From assembly GCF_000807855.2 (NCBI RefSeq), contig NZ_JRYR02000001.1, positions 3,230,054 to 3,294,053 on the forward strand: a stretch of DNA of 64,000 bases. Reading direction: 5' to 3'. Under the pieces are notes generated by a model. That model worked only from the letters and a program-made list of their open reading frames with translations. It made no database searches and was not told the origin of the DNA. The stretch is from Flammeovirga pacifica. Lineage in GTDB: Bacteria; Bacteroidota; Bacteroidia; Cytophagales; Flammeovirgaceae. Both the position numbers and the translations under genes were made by a program. Below, piece after piece: positions 27,701-36,947 of the stretch; the first letter of the stretch is position 1, and every line of letters starts with the position of its first letter.

Positions 27701-29044
27701 TTAACGGAAGAATGCTTCCACTTTAGATATACATTCGGGACGGGTCAAGACCACTGCCCTATCATAAGGTTCGAATTGGAAATCGCCTTTAGGAATATAG
27801 GCTTTTCCTTTTCTAATTGCTCCACCAATAATAGCTGACTTAGGAAACCCTAAATCTTTCAATACTTTTTCAGTTACTGGAGAGTTTTCGTTCACTACGA
27901 ACTCCAATACCTCAGCATCTACACCATGAACATTGGTAAGTGAAATAATTTCGCCTCTTCTTATGTATCTAAAGATGAAACTTGCTGCAATTAGTTTTTT
28001 ATTAATTAAAGTATCTACACCCATGTTTTGAGATAAATGAATGTAGTCCATGTTTTCAACCAAGGCAATAGTTTTATCTACGCCATGCTTTTTGGCAACC
28101 AAAGAAGTGATAATGTTGGTTTCAGAGTCTCCAGTAACAGCAATAAATGCATCTGCACTATCAATTCCTTCTTCCTCAAGAAGATCAACATTTCTACCAT
28201 CTCCATGAATAACCAATGTATTTGGTAGCTCTTCTGCTAATTGAAATGCTTTCTCTTTATTTTTTTCAATAAGAACGACATTGTATTTAAAGCTCAAAGA
28301 TCTAGCGGCATAAAAACCTACTTTACTACCACCAAGAATAATCAACCTCTTGATCTTTTTCCCTAGCTTTTTTCCTGTAAGTCGAATAACACTCTCTACG
28401 CCATCAGGTTTTGCGATGTAGTAAACGTGATCTCCTAATTCAAATTTAGTATGACCTCTAGGAATAATAGTTTCATCATTTCTTAGGATAGCTACAGTTA
28501 GAAACTTGAAATCTTTATTTAGATAAGTCGTTTCTTCTAGTGTTTTCCCAACTAATGGTTTTTCAGAATCAATGGTGATCCCAATAAGAGAAAGTAAACC
28601 CTTTTCGAATTCAAAAGTATCGGTAATTGCGGCCTCTTTTAAAAGCCTTTTAATTTCTTTTGTAGCAAGAAGTTGAGGTGAAATCATTTCATCGACACCC
28701 ATTCTTCTCATATCCAATATATCACGAGAGTGTAAATATTCACTATTCGTAATTCTTGCAATTGTTCTTTTTGCTCCCAATCTCTTGGCAACCATTGCAG
28801 TAATAAGGTTGGTCTCTTCTGATGAAGTCACAGAGATCAACATATCAGATTTATCAACATTCGCTTCCTCAAGGACAGCAAAAGATGTAGATGAACCTTT
28901 TACAGTCGCTACATCTATATGATTAGCGGCATGATTTAAACTATCAACATTAGTATCGATAAGTGTAATATCATGGTCTTCGTGTGCCAGTAGTTTACCC
29001 AAATGGAAACCTACATCACCTGCTCCCGCAATAATGATTTTCAC
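27701..29044 (-). CDS. trkA: TrkA NAD-binding potassium transport regulator
   Basis: Cytosolic gating subunit of the Trk K+ system. The 447 residues form two tandem RCK units. Unit one has Rossmann motif IIAGAGDVGFHLGKLL, then a TrkA_C domain (about 140-225). Unit two has LIILGGSKVGFYAARSL, then a second TrkA_C (about 365-447). The first gene of the trkA-trkH pair, with lspA following. Confidence 0.95.
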   Translation of the reverse strand: MKIIIAGAGDVGFHLGKLLAHEDHDITLIDTNVDSLNHAANHIDVATVKGSSTSFAVLEEANVDKSDMLISVTSSEETNLITAMVAKRLGAKRTIARITNSEYLHSRDILDMRRMGVDEMISPQLLATKEIKRLLKEAAITDTFEFEKGLLSLIGITIDSEKPLVGKTLEETTYLNKDFKFLTVAILRNDETIIPRGHTKFELGDHVYYIAKPDGVESVIRLTGKKLGKKIKRLIILGGSKVGFYAARSLSFKYNVVLIEKNKEKAFQLAEELPNTLVIHGDGRNVDLLEEEGIDSADAFIAVTGDSETNIITSLVAKKHGVDKTIALVENMDYIHLSQNMGVDTLINKKLIAASFIFRYIRRGEIISLTNVHGVDAEVLEFVVNENSPVTEKVLKDLGFPKSAIIGGAIRKGKAYIPKGDFQFEPYDRAVVLTRPECISKVEAFFR

Positions 29045-29133
29045 AGCTACTTTCTCTTTATTTCGAAACTTGTTTTCCTAAAATTAGGAATATTAAGGCA
29101 AATATAAGCAGATAAGTATAGTTGTAATAATTT

Positions 29134-30681
29134 TTAGCCCTCAACCCACGATTCTCTGTCTAAACTTCTAAATTGAATCGCCTCAGCGATGTGTCCTGCT
29201 TCCACTTTTTCACTTCCTGCCAAATCAGCAATCGTCCTTGCCACCTTCAAAATCCTATCATATGCTCTTGCAGACAAGCCGAGTCTATCCATTGCAGATT
29301 TTAGAAGATTTTTTCCTAATGGATCTAAAGTGCATATTTTTTTCACTACTTGAGAAGGCATCATTGCATTACTATGTAATTTTAATCCTTCTTTTTCGAA
29401 CCTATCTTTTTGTATCTCTCTAGCCTCGATTACTCTTTTACGAATTTCATTACTGGATTCTGCTTCTTTTAAAGACGCAATTTGATCAAAAGAAACTGGA
29501 GTAACCTCCACATGTAAATCTATACGATCTAATAATGGTCCGCTAATCTTGTTCAAATATTTTTGTACTGCTCCTGGAGGACAAGTACAATCTTTTTCTG
29601 GGTGATTATGATATCCGCAAGGACAAGGGTTCATACTCGCAATCAACATAAAATTAGCAGGAAAGTCTACTGACATTCTTGCTCTTGATATACTTACTTT
29701 CCTCTCTTCAAGAGGTTGGCGCATAACTTCTAATACCGTTCTTTTAAACTCTGGTAATTCGTCTAGAAATAAAACCCCATTATGAGAAAGTGATATTTCT
29801 CCGGGTTGAGGCACTCCTCCTCCTCCAACTAAAGCGACATCACTAATGGTATGATGTGGCGATCTAAAAGGACGAGTACTTATAAGATGTCCATTATTAA
29901 CCCCTAACTTTCCTGCTACAGAATGAATTTTTGTTGTTTCTAATGCTTCCTGTAAAGAAAGTGACGGTAAAATTGTGGCCAATCTTTTTGCCAACATTGT
30001 TTTACCTGCACCTGGAGGTCCTATCATAATAACATTATGACCACCTGCTGCCGCTATTTCTAAAGCCCTTTTCATGTTCTCCTGACCTTGAACTTGAGAA
30101 AAGTCTAGTTCGTAATCATCTAACATATCATCAAAAAGCTCTCTTGTGTCTATTTCTAGTGGTTTTATTTCTTTATCTCCTTGCACAAACTCAATAGCTT
30201 CTAATAGACTTGAAACACCTATAACATCCAAGTTATTAACAATAGCTGCTTCTTCAGCATTTTCTTTAGGAAGGATAAAGCCTTTTTTACCTTGTTTTCT
30301 TGCTTCAATAGCGATAGGTAAAGCTCCCTTTATAGGTCTTAACTCTCCATCTAATGAGAGTTCTCCCAAAATGATGTAGTCTTCTAATGCTCTTGCACCT
30401 ATCTGTTCTGAAGATTGTAAAATGGATAAAGCAATGGGTAAATCGAAAGCAGCTCCTTCTTTTTTAGTAGCTGCAGGAGCTAAATTTACGACCACTTTTT
30501 GCCTTGGAATAACATAGCCATAATGCTTAACAGCACTTTCTACTCTATGTTCACTTTCTTTTATGGCACTATCGGGTAAACCTACCACAAATAGTCCTTT
30601 ACCATTTAAAACATTCACCTCTATTTCTATAAGAGAGGCATCTACTCCGTAAACAGAGCTTCCGTAAGTTTTTGAAATCAT
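29134..30681 (-). CDS. comM: YifB/ComM family Mg-chelatase-like AAA ATPase
   Basis: A 515-residue protein with an N-terminal Lon-protease-like ChlI domain (about 20-140: GLPDSAIKESEHRVESA, NLAPAATKKEGAAFDLPIA) and an AAA core with Walker A GPPGAGKTMLAKRL. The core continues with RPFRSPHHTISDVALVGGG, HNGVLFLDELPEF and the CPCGY cysteine motif. ComM of naturally transformable bacteria is a branch-migration helicase acting during integration of incoming DNA. Length and all motifs are complete. A separate transcription unit from trkA (89-base gap). Confidence 0.93.
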   Translation of the reverse strand: MISKTYGSSVYGVDASLIEIEVNVLNGKGLFVVGLPDSAIKESEHRVESAVKHYGYVIPRQKVVVNLAPAATKKEGAAFDLPIALSILQSSEQIGARALEDYIILGELSLDGELRPIKGALPIAIEARKQGKKGFILPKENAEEAAIVNNLDVIGVSSLLEAIEFVQGDKEIKPLEIDTRELFDDMLDDYELDFSQVQGQENMKRALEIAAAGGHNVIMIGPPGAGKTMLAKRLATILPSLSLQEALETTKIHSVAGKLGVNNGHLISTRPFRSPHHTISDVALVGGGGVPQPGEISLSHNGVLFLDELPEFKRTVLEVMRQPLEERKVSISRARMSVDFPANFMLIASMNPCPCGYHNHPEKDCTCPPGAVQKYLNKISGPLLDRIDLHVEVTPVSFDQIASLKEAESSNEIRKRVIEAREIQKDRFEKEGLKLHSNAMMPSQVVKKICTLDPLGKNLLKSAMDRLGLSARAYDRILKVARTIADLAGSEKVEAGHIAEAIQFRSLDRESWVEG

Positions 30682-30711
30682 AGTTATTTTTGAATCGTAG
30701 CAGTTTTGAAT

Positions 30712-31827
30712 TTATTCATTTGTTTCATCAGAAGAATCTATCGTTGCCTCTTCTGTAGTAGTCTCTTCTTCTACAGGAGGAGGAGCATACATTCTTCTCA
30801 ATATTGCTCTTAAGTTATTTAATGCTTTTCTAGCATCTAAATAAGAAGGATCTATTTCTAGTGCTTTCTCGTAGTTATTTCTAGCCTCTCCATAGTCTTT
30901 AATTAAATACTGTTCCGTTAGTCCCAGTTCATACCAAAGTTCTTTTGCGTTTTGTTCATATTGTAATCCTTCTAAAAATACTTTTTTTGCTTCTAATGGA
31001 AGTCCTTTTTTACGTAATAGTTTTCCTAATTGTCTTGAAGTATGCATTTGAGTAGGATCAATTTTCAATACTTCTTTAAAAATAAACTCTGCACTATCGA
31101 GATGTTGTTCTTGTACTAATAATTCTGCTTCGAATGTCTTTAAAGACAAAGAAGTAATCTCTTTTTCCTTTGTGGTATTTATTATTTGCTTTGCTTCCTC
31201 TAATTGATTTTTTTTCATCGCATCATGAACAAGGTAAGCATAAGCCAAGGTATCAAAAGGATTCAATCCTATAATTTCTTTATTGATATTTTTGACCTTT
31301 TCAGTATTTCCAGAAATAAAATAATATTCTGCCCATACTCTTTTTAATTGGATACTATTAGGTGCTTCTATATTTGATTTTAATAGTAATTGATAAGCAC
31401 TATCCAATTCATTCATTTTTAGAAAAGATTGAGCAAGAAGAATATTTAAAAACGGATGTTTATAAGCTTTCTCTGATGCTAATTTGATATTAGAAATAGC
31501 ATCTTCATAGTTTTTAAAGGCATAATGATTTTTTGCAGCGAGGAAAAAGTAACTCCCTACAGTAGAATCTATAGCTGTGGCTATTGAAATATCTTCTAAG
31601 GCTGCTGCCCATTGTTTGATTTCATATTCAGCATTAGCTTTTAAATAGTGTAGGTTAGCATTGTTCTCATCATCACGGATAAGATCTTCCAAATAATTAA
31701 TTTGCTTCACATAATAGGCTTCTTTCTTCGATTTTGCATCAACAAAGCCTTCCATTACATCAACCTTTTGTTTACAACCTATTAGGAAAATAAAAAGGAT
31801 GCTATATAAAATTGATAATCTAATCAT
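30712..31827 (-). CDS. Tetratricopeptide-repeat lipoprotein
   Basis: A 371-residue lipoprotein: MIRLSILYSILFIFLIGC lipobox (Cys18). The mature part is nine or so TPR-like helical pairs (for example WAALEDISIATAIDST, YEDAISNIKLASEKAY, YGEARNNYEKALEIDPSY), ending in a Glu/Thr-rich tail. It is a likely protein-protein scaffold at a membrane surface. It starts 30 bases downstream of nothing on its strand except the coiled-coil gene region and precedes yifB by 30 bases, so it ends close to where yifB begins. Confidence 0.85.
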   Translation of the reverse strand: MIRLSILYSILFIFLIGCKQKVDVMEGFVDAKSKKEAYYVKQINYLEDLIRDDENNANLHYLKANAEYEIKQWAAALEDISIATAIDSTVGSYFFLAAKNHYAFKNYEDAISNIKLASEKAYKHPFLNILLAQSFLKMNELDSAYQLLLKSNIEAPNSIQLKRVWAEYYFISGNTEKVKNINKEIIGLNPFDTLAYAYLVHDAMKKNQLEEAKQIINTTKEKEITSLSLKTFEAELLVQEQHLDSAEFIFKEVLKIDPTQMHTSRQLGKLLRKKGLPLEAKKVFLEGLQYEQNAKELWYELGLTEQYLIKDYGEARNNYEKALEIDPSYLDARKALNNLRAILRRMYAPPPVEEETTTEEATIDSSDETNE

Positions 31828-32021
31828 TAAACACTTAATGCTAAAAAATATGTTGTGTAGATTGTTTCACCATTAAAGTAATGTACCATAGCTTGATTTT
31901 GATAAACCACACTAGAAAAATGTATCTAATAAAATCCTACCGTTGATAAAAAAATCGCTATAATATAAAAAGTACGTTGGTATACTACTTCAACACTCTA
32001 AGTTCTAGAAATTTTAAGAAT

Positions 32022-32060
32022 AAAAAAAGCCCACTTTGGGGAAGAAGTGGGCTTTTTGTA
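32022..32060. terminator. Bidirectional terminator
   Basis: A perfect 13-bp stem AAAAAGCCCACTT/AAGTGGGCTTTTT with an 8-base loop. It ends the coiled-coil gene on the minus strand. Confidence 0.88.
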
Positions 32061-32071
32061 AAGAATAATGC

Positions 32072-32785
32072 TTATGACATCTTATTTTCTCTTTTTCTTA
32101 AAGAAGAAAGTTCTTTTTGCATTTCTTCTCCTTTATTTCTTTCAGTAACTAGTTCTCTTCTGACTTTCATCTCTCTTTCTTGAGCCTTAGTTCTGAAATC
32201 ATCATATTCTTTTTCAACATTATCATAATCTCGTTTCACCTCAACTACTGTTTGGTTATTTGATTTGAATTTGATCAAACCAAAAATCAAAACGAGGATC
32301 AAAATTACAATAATAGAAAAGGCGGTATAAACTACAGAATATTTATCTAGATCCATACCTGCTAGTGTGATGTAATCTCCAAGATCGATTAAACGATCTT
32401 TCTCACCCAACCTAGCTTCCATTTCTTTTACTTCCTGATTAGCTAATGCCGTCTCTTTACGCGCCTCTATAGCATCAGTGTAAGCTGTAGACAACGTATC
32501 ATCTACTTCTGCCCAATAAGAGTTTAACCAATCTTGTTTAATCATACGGTACTCTTTCCAGCGACCGCCTCTTTTAGACATAAACTCGTATTTTGATTTA
32601 AGCGTATTATCCGCTGGGCCTTTAGGTTTGGCAGGTGCAGCCTTTTTAGTAGAAGTAGTTTTCACAGTACTACTTGTAGTATTACCAGTTTGAGTTGCTG
32701 AACCTGCAGTCTCTTGAGCATAAACACCTAATATCGTTAATGATAAAGTTAAAGTGAATATGACTTTTAATATTCTTTTTGACAT
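32072..32785 (-). CDS. Signal-peptide, single-pass membrane, coiled-coil protein
   Basis: 237 residues: signal peptide ending GVYAQ (about residue 24), a low-complexity Thr/Ser/Lys/Pro-rich linker (about 25-60), a helical periplasmic part, one transmembrane helix (about 148-170, VVYTAFSIIVILILVLIFGL), and a cytoplasmic coiled coil rich in E, K and R to the end. Homologues are sometimes labelled tRNA (guanine-N1)-methyltransferase, but no methyltransferase motif is present. Function unknown. Confidence 0.8.
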   Translation of the reverse strand: MSKRILKVIFTLTLSLTILGVYAQETAGSATQTGNTTSSTVKTTSTKKAAPAKPKGPADNTLKSKYEFMSKRGGRWKEYRMIKQDWLNSYWAEVDDTLSTAYTDAIEARKETALANQEVKEMEARLGEKDRLIDLGDYITLAGMDLDKYSVVYTAFSIIVILILVLIFGLIKFKSNNQTVVEVKRDYDNVEKEYDDFRTKAQEREMKVRRELVTERNKGEEMQKELSSLRKRENKMS

Positions 32786-32836
32786 GTTAGTTGGTATTTT
32801 TATTATATCTATTTTACAAATATAAAAATAGCGAGC

Positions 32837-32876
32837 AAAAAAAAAGCCTTACAGTGAAAATCTGTAAAGCTTTTTT
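32837..32876 (-). terminator. Terminator of the tRNA-Gln pair
   Basis: A 10-bp stem AGCCTTACAG/CTGTAAAGCT with one mismatch, followed on the minus strand by at least nine T. It lies immediately downstream of the second tRNA. Confidence 0.85.
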
Positions 32877-32877
32877 G

Positions 32878-32950
32878 TTGTCCGACTAGGTCTCGAACCT
32901 AGACTCTTCTGTACCAAAAACAGACGTGTTGCCAATTACACCATCGGACA
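32878..32950 (-). tRNA. tRNA-Gln (anticodon UUG), copy 2
   Basis: The cloverleaf reads on the minus strand. Acceptor TGTCCGA pairs with TCGGACA, discriminator A. The anticodon stem TCTGT/ACAGA encloses loop TTTTGGT with anticodon TTG. The T-arm is CTAGG-TTCGAGA-CCTAG. 73 bases without encoded CCA. It is identical in sequence to the copy at 32985. Confidence 0.95.
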
Positions 32951-32984
32951 ATATTCCGGAAAAAGATCTCAAATGTTATTTATG

Positions 32985-33057
32985 TTGTCCGACTAGGTCT
33001 CGAACCTAGACTCTTCTGTACCAAAAACAGACGTGTTGCCAATTACACCATCGGACA
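32985..33057 (-). tRNA. tRNA-Gln (anticodon UUG), copy 1
   Basis: Same 73-base sequence and cloverleaf as the copy 34 bases downstream. The two genes are transcribed together toward the terminator at 32837-32876. Confidence 0.95.
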
Positions 33058-33163
33058 ATTTCTGAGAGCGTTTCCCCGAAATGCGATGCAAAAGTATATC
33101 GAAAAATTTAATCTTGCAAATTATTTATTAAAAAAATCAATAAATAATTGTAAATAAAAACCA

Positions 33164-33694
33164 TTAAAAATGATTATTTCTCGAAAAATCTTGATTACAT
33201 CTTGATATAAAACTCTCTAATTCAGGGATATTCCCATCTACAAAAAACTGATTTTGTACTCCATTTTTTTGTAAAACTTCTATTTGATAATTTCCTACAA
33301 AGCCATAATAGAATAAAAAGGCACACGCCAAAAAAACAGAAAATCCTGTGAATAACTCAAAGAAACCTGAAAAAGAAGAGAACAAAGCAAATGGACCTAA
33401 AATTCCTCCTGATAGTAATGGTAGTATCAGTTTCTTCTTTTTCACAAATAGTTTTTTGATATGACGTTTCTCAAATTTCCTTCTAGTGCTGGTAAGATTT
33501 AATTCAAAAAATATAGTAGTCATTTTTATATAATTCCCTTCCCCCAGTTGGAGTACCTCATCATTATTTTCTTCTATATTTAGCCATTTATATAAATAAC
33601 TATAAGAGTAATAATATTGTGAAGAAGGTACTGCCTTCGACATATTAGTATCGTCAAATTGATCTTCAGGGCGATATGTTGTGTATTCTGCCAA
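33164..33694 (-). CDS. Two-helix membrane protein, unknown
   Basis: 176 residues. A hydrophilic Tyr/Ser-rich N-terminus (QYYYSYSYLYKW) and a strand-rich region lead to a basic stretch FVKKKKL. Two adjacent hydrophobic segments follow (about 90-110 and 113-132), then a cytoplasmic tail (NGVQNQFFVDGNIPELESFI). No family recognised. It stands between the tRNAs and the divergent HsdR_N-type gene. Confidence 0.6.
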   Translation of the reverse strand: MAEYTTYRPEDQFDDTNMSKAVPSSQYYYSYSYLYKWLNIEENNDEVLQLGEGNYIKMTTIFFELNLTSTRRKFEKRHIKKLFVKKKKLILPLLSGGILGPFALFSSFSGFFELFTGFSVFLACAFLFYYGFVGNYQIEVLQKNGVQNQFFVDGNIPELESFISRCNQDFSRNNHF

Positions 33695-33838
33695 AGAAAC
33701 TATTAAATTAAATCTATGTTGTGCTTTCTATAAAGAGACGTCAAAAAATAATCATTGAACATAATTCATATTCAATATATCATCAAATTCTTTCTAAATT
33801 TACATAGAGTATGTTGTTTTTAGGTTTTCATTCATAAT

Positions 33839-34297
33839 ATGCAAAAATTAAACTTACCATTATCTAAAGTCCGAACAGAAGAAAAAGAGGGAAAAACCTA
33901 TATTTTTGATCCAATCAGAAAAAAAATGTTGTTACTTACTCCTGAAGAATGGGTAAGACAACAATTTTTACAAATGTTATTGGGCATGGGATTTTCTAAA
34001 AACTTAGTAGGTATAGAAAGTGGGCTAACGGTTAATAAGCGTATTAAACGTTCTGATCTCTTGTTTTATGAAAGAGGTGGCACTCCTTTTCTACTTGTAG
34101 AATGTAAATCTCCTACCGTAAAATTAAGTAATGAAACATTTCAGCAGGTGGCTCAATACAATAGTAAAATTAAAGCTCCCTTTATTTGTATTACTAATGG
34201 GCTGCAACATTACTTTTGTTCTATTAACTTTGAAAAAGGAAGCTATGAGTTTTTAAAAAAAATCCCTCTTCCTTGTTATATTAATAAGAAAAAATAA
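33839..34297 (+). CDS. HsdR_N-type (PD-(D/E)XK) small protein
   Basis: A 152-residue stand-alone protein resembling the N-terminal nuclease domain of type I restriction HsdR (HSDR_N_2). The core has RIKRSDLLFYERGGTPFLL followed by VECKSP, giving D...E-x-K of the PD-(D/E)XK fold, then QVAQYNS and FICITNGLQHY. Such single-domain proteins are common in Bacteroidota and are not part of a restriction system; none is visible here. Its TAA overlaps the next ATG by one base. Confidence 0.85.
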   Translation: MQKLNLPLSKVRTEEKEGKTYIFDPIRKKMLLLTPEEWVRQQFLQMLLGMGFSKNLVGIESGLTVNKRIKRSDLLFYERGGTPFLLVECKSPTVKLSNETFQQVAQYNSKIKAPFICITNGLQHYFCSINFEKGSYEFLKKIPLPCYINKKK

Positions 34298-35307
34298 TGA
34301 AATCATTTTTTATATACATCTTCACTTTTATTTCTTCATTTCTTTTGTACTCTTGTGGAGTAGAAGAAATTAAAGACCCGCGTTTAGAAGTGGCCATTAT
34401 ATCTCCAAAAGTTAACCCGACTACCGCAAGAGCATTGGTTTTAAAAGATCAAAAATTTGTTTACGAAGCAAGGGTAAGAGGTGGAGATGACGATTCCTAT
34501 AAATGGTCTGTCAATAATGAACAAATTGCCACTACCTTAAGAACTGATTCTATTTCATATAGTAATGAAGGTTTTCAAATTGCCAAATTTGAAGCGGGAA
34601 ACAATACCTATACAGGAAGTGCTGAAATCACATTATATGTTGTTGAAAGAGCTGCATCTTTCGACGATCTTACTTTAAATGATAATTCCTATTGGGTAGG
34701 GAATGATATGAGTGGATCTTCTTCTACATTTACTTCAGGGAACATATCATTTAATAATGTTTCTCCTACCTCTTCTGATGATTATTATGAATTTGGATAT
34801 TCTAATATTACAGATTCTAGTGTTAGTGAATACGGTCAGTACGGTGCATTTTTATTACTACCTTCAAATAATCAATTCGGAGTAGTAAGAACTTATGAAA
34901 ATGGAAAGTTGATCATGAAATTTGATGGAAAATATAGCCCTATGAGCATAGATTTAGCGAATAATGGCTCTGTTGTTCAATATGCTAAAGGCGAAACCGG
35001 GAACAATGCTTTCAGTAATGGAGACTTTTACCAAATAGACATCAGAGGTATTAGAGGCGATACTGTTGCTACTGATACTGTCATTTCTACTACTTTAATT
35101 TCTAGAATAAGTAACAACTTATCTGTTAACAACAGTTGGGAAAATCAAGAACTCATTTCACTCGGTCTTGTTGAAGGGTTAGAATTTACGATTACAACAA
35201 GTAAAAAAGATACGGCAAATGTCATTACTTACCCAAGAAGGTTCTGTATAGATAACCTTATCTTACTCAATGATTCTGGAGAAATTTCATCATTAATTAA
35301 TGACTAA
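34297..35307 (+). CDS. PKD-like lipoprotein, unknown
   Basis: A 336-residue lipoprotein (lipobox LYSC, Cys20). An Ig/PKD-like domain at about 28-120 (VYEARVRGGDDDSYKWSVNNEQIATT) precedes a C-terminal beta-rich region of about 200 residues (DDLTLNDNSYWVGNDMSG ... RRFCIDNLILL). That region resembles the jelly-roll domains of surface glycan-binding lipoproteins. Overlap with the gene before (TAATG) and a 3-base gap to the ATPase after it make a three-gene operon. Confidence 0.7.
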   Translation: MKSFFIYIFTFISSFLLYSCGVEEIKDPRLEVAIISPKVNPTTARALVLKDQKFVYEARVRGGDDDSYKWSVNNEQIATTLRTDSISYSNEGFQIAKFEAGNNTYTGSAEITLYVVERAASFDDLTLNDNSYWVGNDMSGSSSTFTSGNISFNNVSPTSSDDYYEFGYSNITDSSVSEYGQYGAFLLLPSNNQFGVVRTYENGKLIMKFDGKYSPMSIDLANNGSVVQYAKGETGNNAFSNGDFYQIDIRGIRGDTVATDTVISTTLISRISNNLSVNNSWENQELISLGLVEGLEFTITTSKKDTANVITYPRRFCIDNLILLNDSGEISSLIND

Positions 35308-35310
35308 CTT

Positions 35311-35982
35311 ATGCTTAAAATAGAAAATTTAATCAAATCTTTTGGAATAGGTGATGATGCATTAGAAATCATCAAAAATATTTCTTTTGAAGTAAAAGAA
35401 GGCGAATCTGTGGCTATTGTAGGGACTTCAGGTTCTGGAAAAACCACCTTACTTGGATTGACCGCAGGATTAGATACCCCTACCTCTGGTAAAGTCTTTA
35501 TTGATAATATTGATATTACTACTTTAAGTGAAAATGATAAAGCTGATATTCGAAATCAAAAAATTGGTTTCATTTTCCAGAACTTTCAATTACTACCTTC
35601 TCTTACTGCTTTAGAGAACGTGATGACCCCTTTAGAATTACAAGGTCAATCAAATGCAAAGAAAAAGGCCAATGATATGCTTAAAGAAGTAGGTTTAGAA
35701 GGAAGAGAACATCATTATCCAAATCAACTTTCTGGAGGGGAACAACAAAGAGTGGCTTTAGCTAGAGCATTTGTAACTACGCCAAAAATTCTTTTTGCCG
35801 ATGAACCTACAGGTAATTTAGATGAGGAAACAAGTGCTCATGTAGAAAACCTACTTTTTGAGCTCAATAAAAATCATAATACTACTTTAGTAATTGTCAC
35901 TCACGATCCTCAGCTTGCTCGAAAAGCTAAACGTATTTTAAAGGTAAAAGATGGCAAAATGGAAGAAGACAACATCAGTTAG
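35311..35982 (+). CDS. LolD/YbbA-like ABC ATPase, no adjacent permease
   Basis: 223 residues with Walker A GTSGSGKTT, signature LSGGEQQRVALARA, Walker B ILFADEPTGNLD and switch VTHD, of the MacB/LolD/YbbA subfamily that partners FtsX-like permeases. No permease gene flanks it; upstream is the lipoprotein, downstream the convergent EamA gene, which overlaps it by 8 bases. Its partner may be encoded elsewhere. Confidence 0.92.
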   Translation: MLKIENLIKSFGIGDDALEIIKNISFEVKEGESVAIVGTSGSGKTTLLGLTAGLDTPTSGKVFIDNIDITTLSENDKADIRNQKIGFIFQNFQLLPSLTALENVMTPLELQGQSNAKKKANDMLKEVGLEGREHHYPNQLSGGEQQRVALARAFVTTPKILFADEPTGNLDEETSAHVENLLFELNKNHNTTLVIVTHDPQLARKAKRILKVKDGKMEEDNIS

Positions 35983-36880
35983 TTGTTGATTTTTTAGACC
36001 AATTCGAAACTAATGCTACACCTGTAAAAATAAGAATTGTAGCATATAATTGCTCCCATCTAGGTTGTTCATCAAACAGAAAAACAGCAATAGCTCCAGC
36101 TATTAAAGGTTGGAAATAAATATAAAAGCTTGTTGTACTCGCATTCAAAACCTGAAGACTTATAGCATTAAATAGATAAGTGATACATGTAGCACCAACC
36201 AATACGAAAACTACAGACCATGTTACTTCTGGTGTAAAAGTATGCCATTGTACTTCCACAATATCCATAATTCCAAATGGTAAAACGAGTGGTACTCCAA
36301 ATATGAATACCCATTTTAGAATAGTAAAAGGATGATACTTTGTCGCTAAAGGTTTAATTAATATCAAGTAATAACCATATGAGCTAGCATTGACAATCAC
36401 CAAAATATCACCTAGTGTAGATCCATTACATAAATCTAGTCCATTCATACTCACTAAAATTAACGCTCCGCTCAATCCTAATACAATACCTATTACTTTT
36501 TTTAGTGTTACTTTTTCTTTTAATATGAAGGCAGACATAATCAATACTAAGATGGGAGAAGATACCATAATTACAGAAGCATTGATGGGTGATGTTAGAG
36601 ACAATCCTTCAAAGAAAGTGATCATATTTAAACATGCTCCAAAAAAAGCAGCAACAATCAACTTTCTATAATCTTGCTTACTTTCAACCTTTTCTTTGAC
36701 AAAAAAAGCATGAATTATAGTAAATAATATTGCTGCAAAGGCGACTCTCATTAATATGAAACCTTTGGGTTGTATATAATCCGGCATCACAATTTTAGCC
36801 ACATTATAATTAGCTCCATAGGCGAACGATGCCCCAACAAGAAATAAATGTGCTTGTAATTTTGTTATACTTTTTCCCAT
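35975..36880 (-). CDS. EamA-family (DMT) transporter, copy A
   Basis: 301 residues with ten predicted transmembrane segments forming two EamA repeats (about 10-140 and 150-290). Each repeat has the conserved pattern SPILVLIMSAFILKEKVTLKK and FNAISLQVLNASTTSFY / QPLIAGAIAVFLFDEQ. These proteins export amino acids, purines or other metabolites. It is a close paralogue of the gene at 36948. Shared openings (LQAHLFLVGAS) show a tandem duplication. Confidence 0.9.
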   Translation of the reverse strand: MGKSITKLQAHLFLVGASFAYGANYNVAKIVMPDYIQPKGFILMRVAFAAILFTIIHAFFVKEKVESKQDYRKLIVAAFFGACLNMITFFEGLSLTSPINASVIMVSSPILVLIMSAFILKEKVTLKKVIGIVLGLSGALILVSMNGLDLCNGSTLGDILVIVNASSYGYYLILIKPLATKYHPFTILKWVFIFGVPLVLPFGIMDIVEVQWHTFTPEVTWSVVFVLVGATCITYLFNAISLQVLNASTTSFYIYFQPLIAGAIAVFLFDEQPRWEQLYATILIFTGVALVSNWSKKSTTN

Positions 36881-36947
36881 CGATTTTTATTGATTGATAT
36901 GAACTCCGATTCACTCATTTCTGTGAAACTATTTTGATCAGATTAGT

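Noticed and set aside
32072-32785. tRNA (guanine-N1)-methyltransferase as name for the coiled-coil protein
   Set aside because: No SAM-binding or TrmD-like motif; the chain is signal peptide, linker, one helix and coiled coil.
33839-34297. Part of a type I restriction system
   Set aside because: Only the HsdR N-terminal-like domain is present; no HsdM, HsdS or helicase part nearby.
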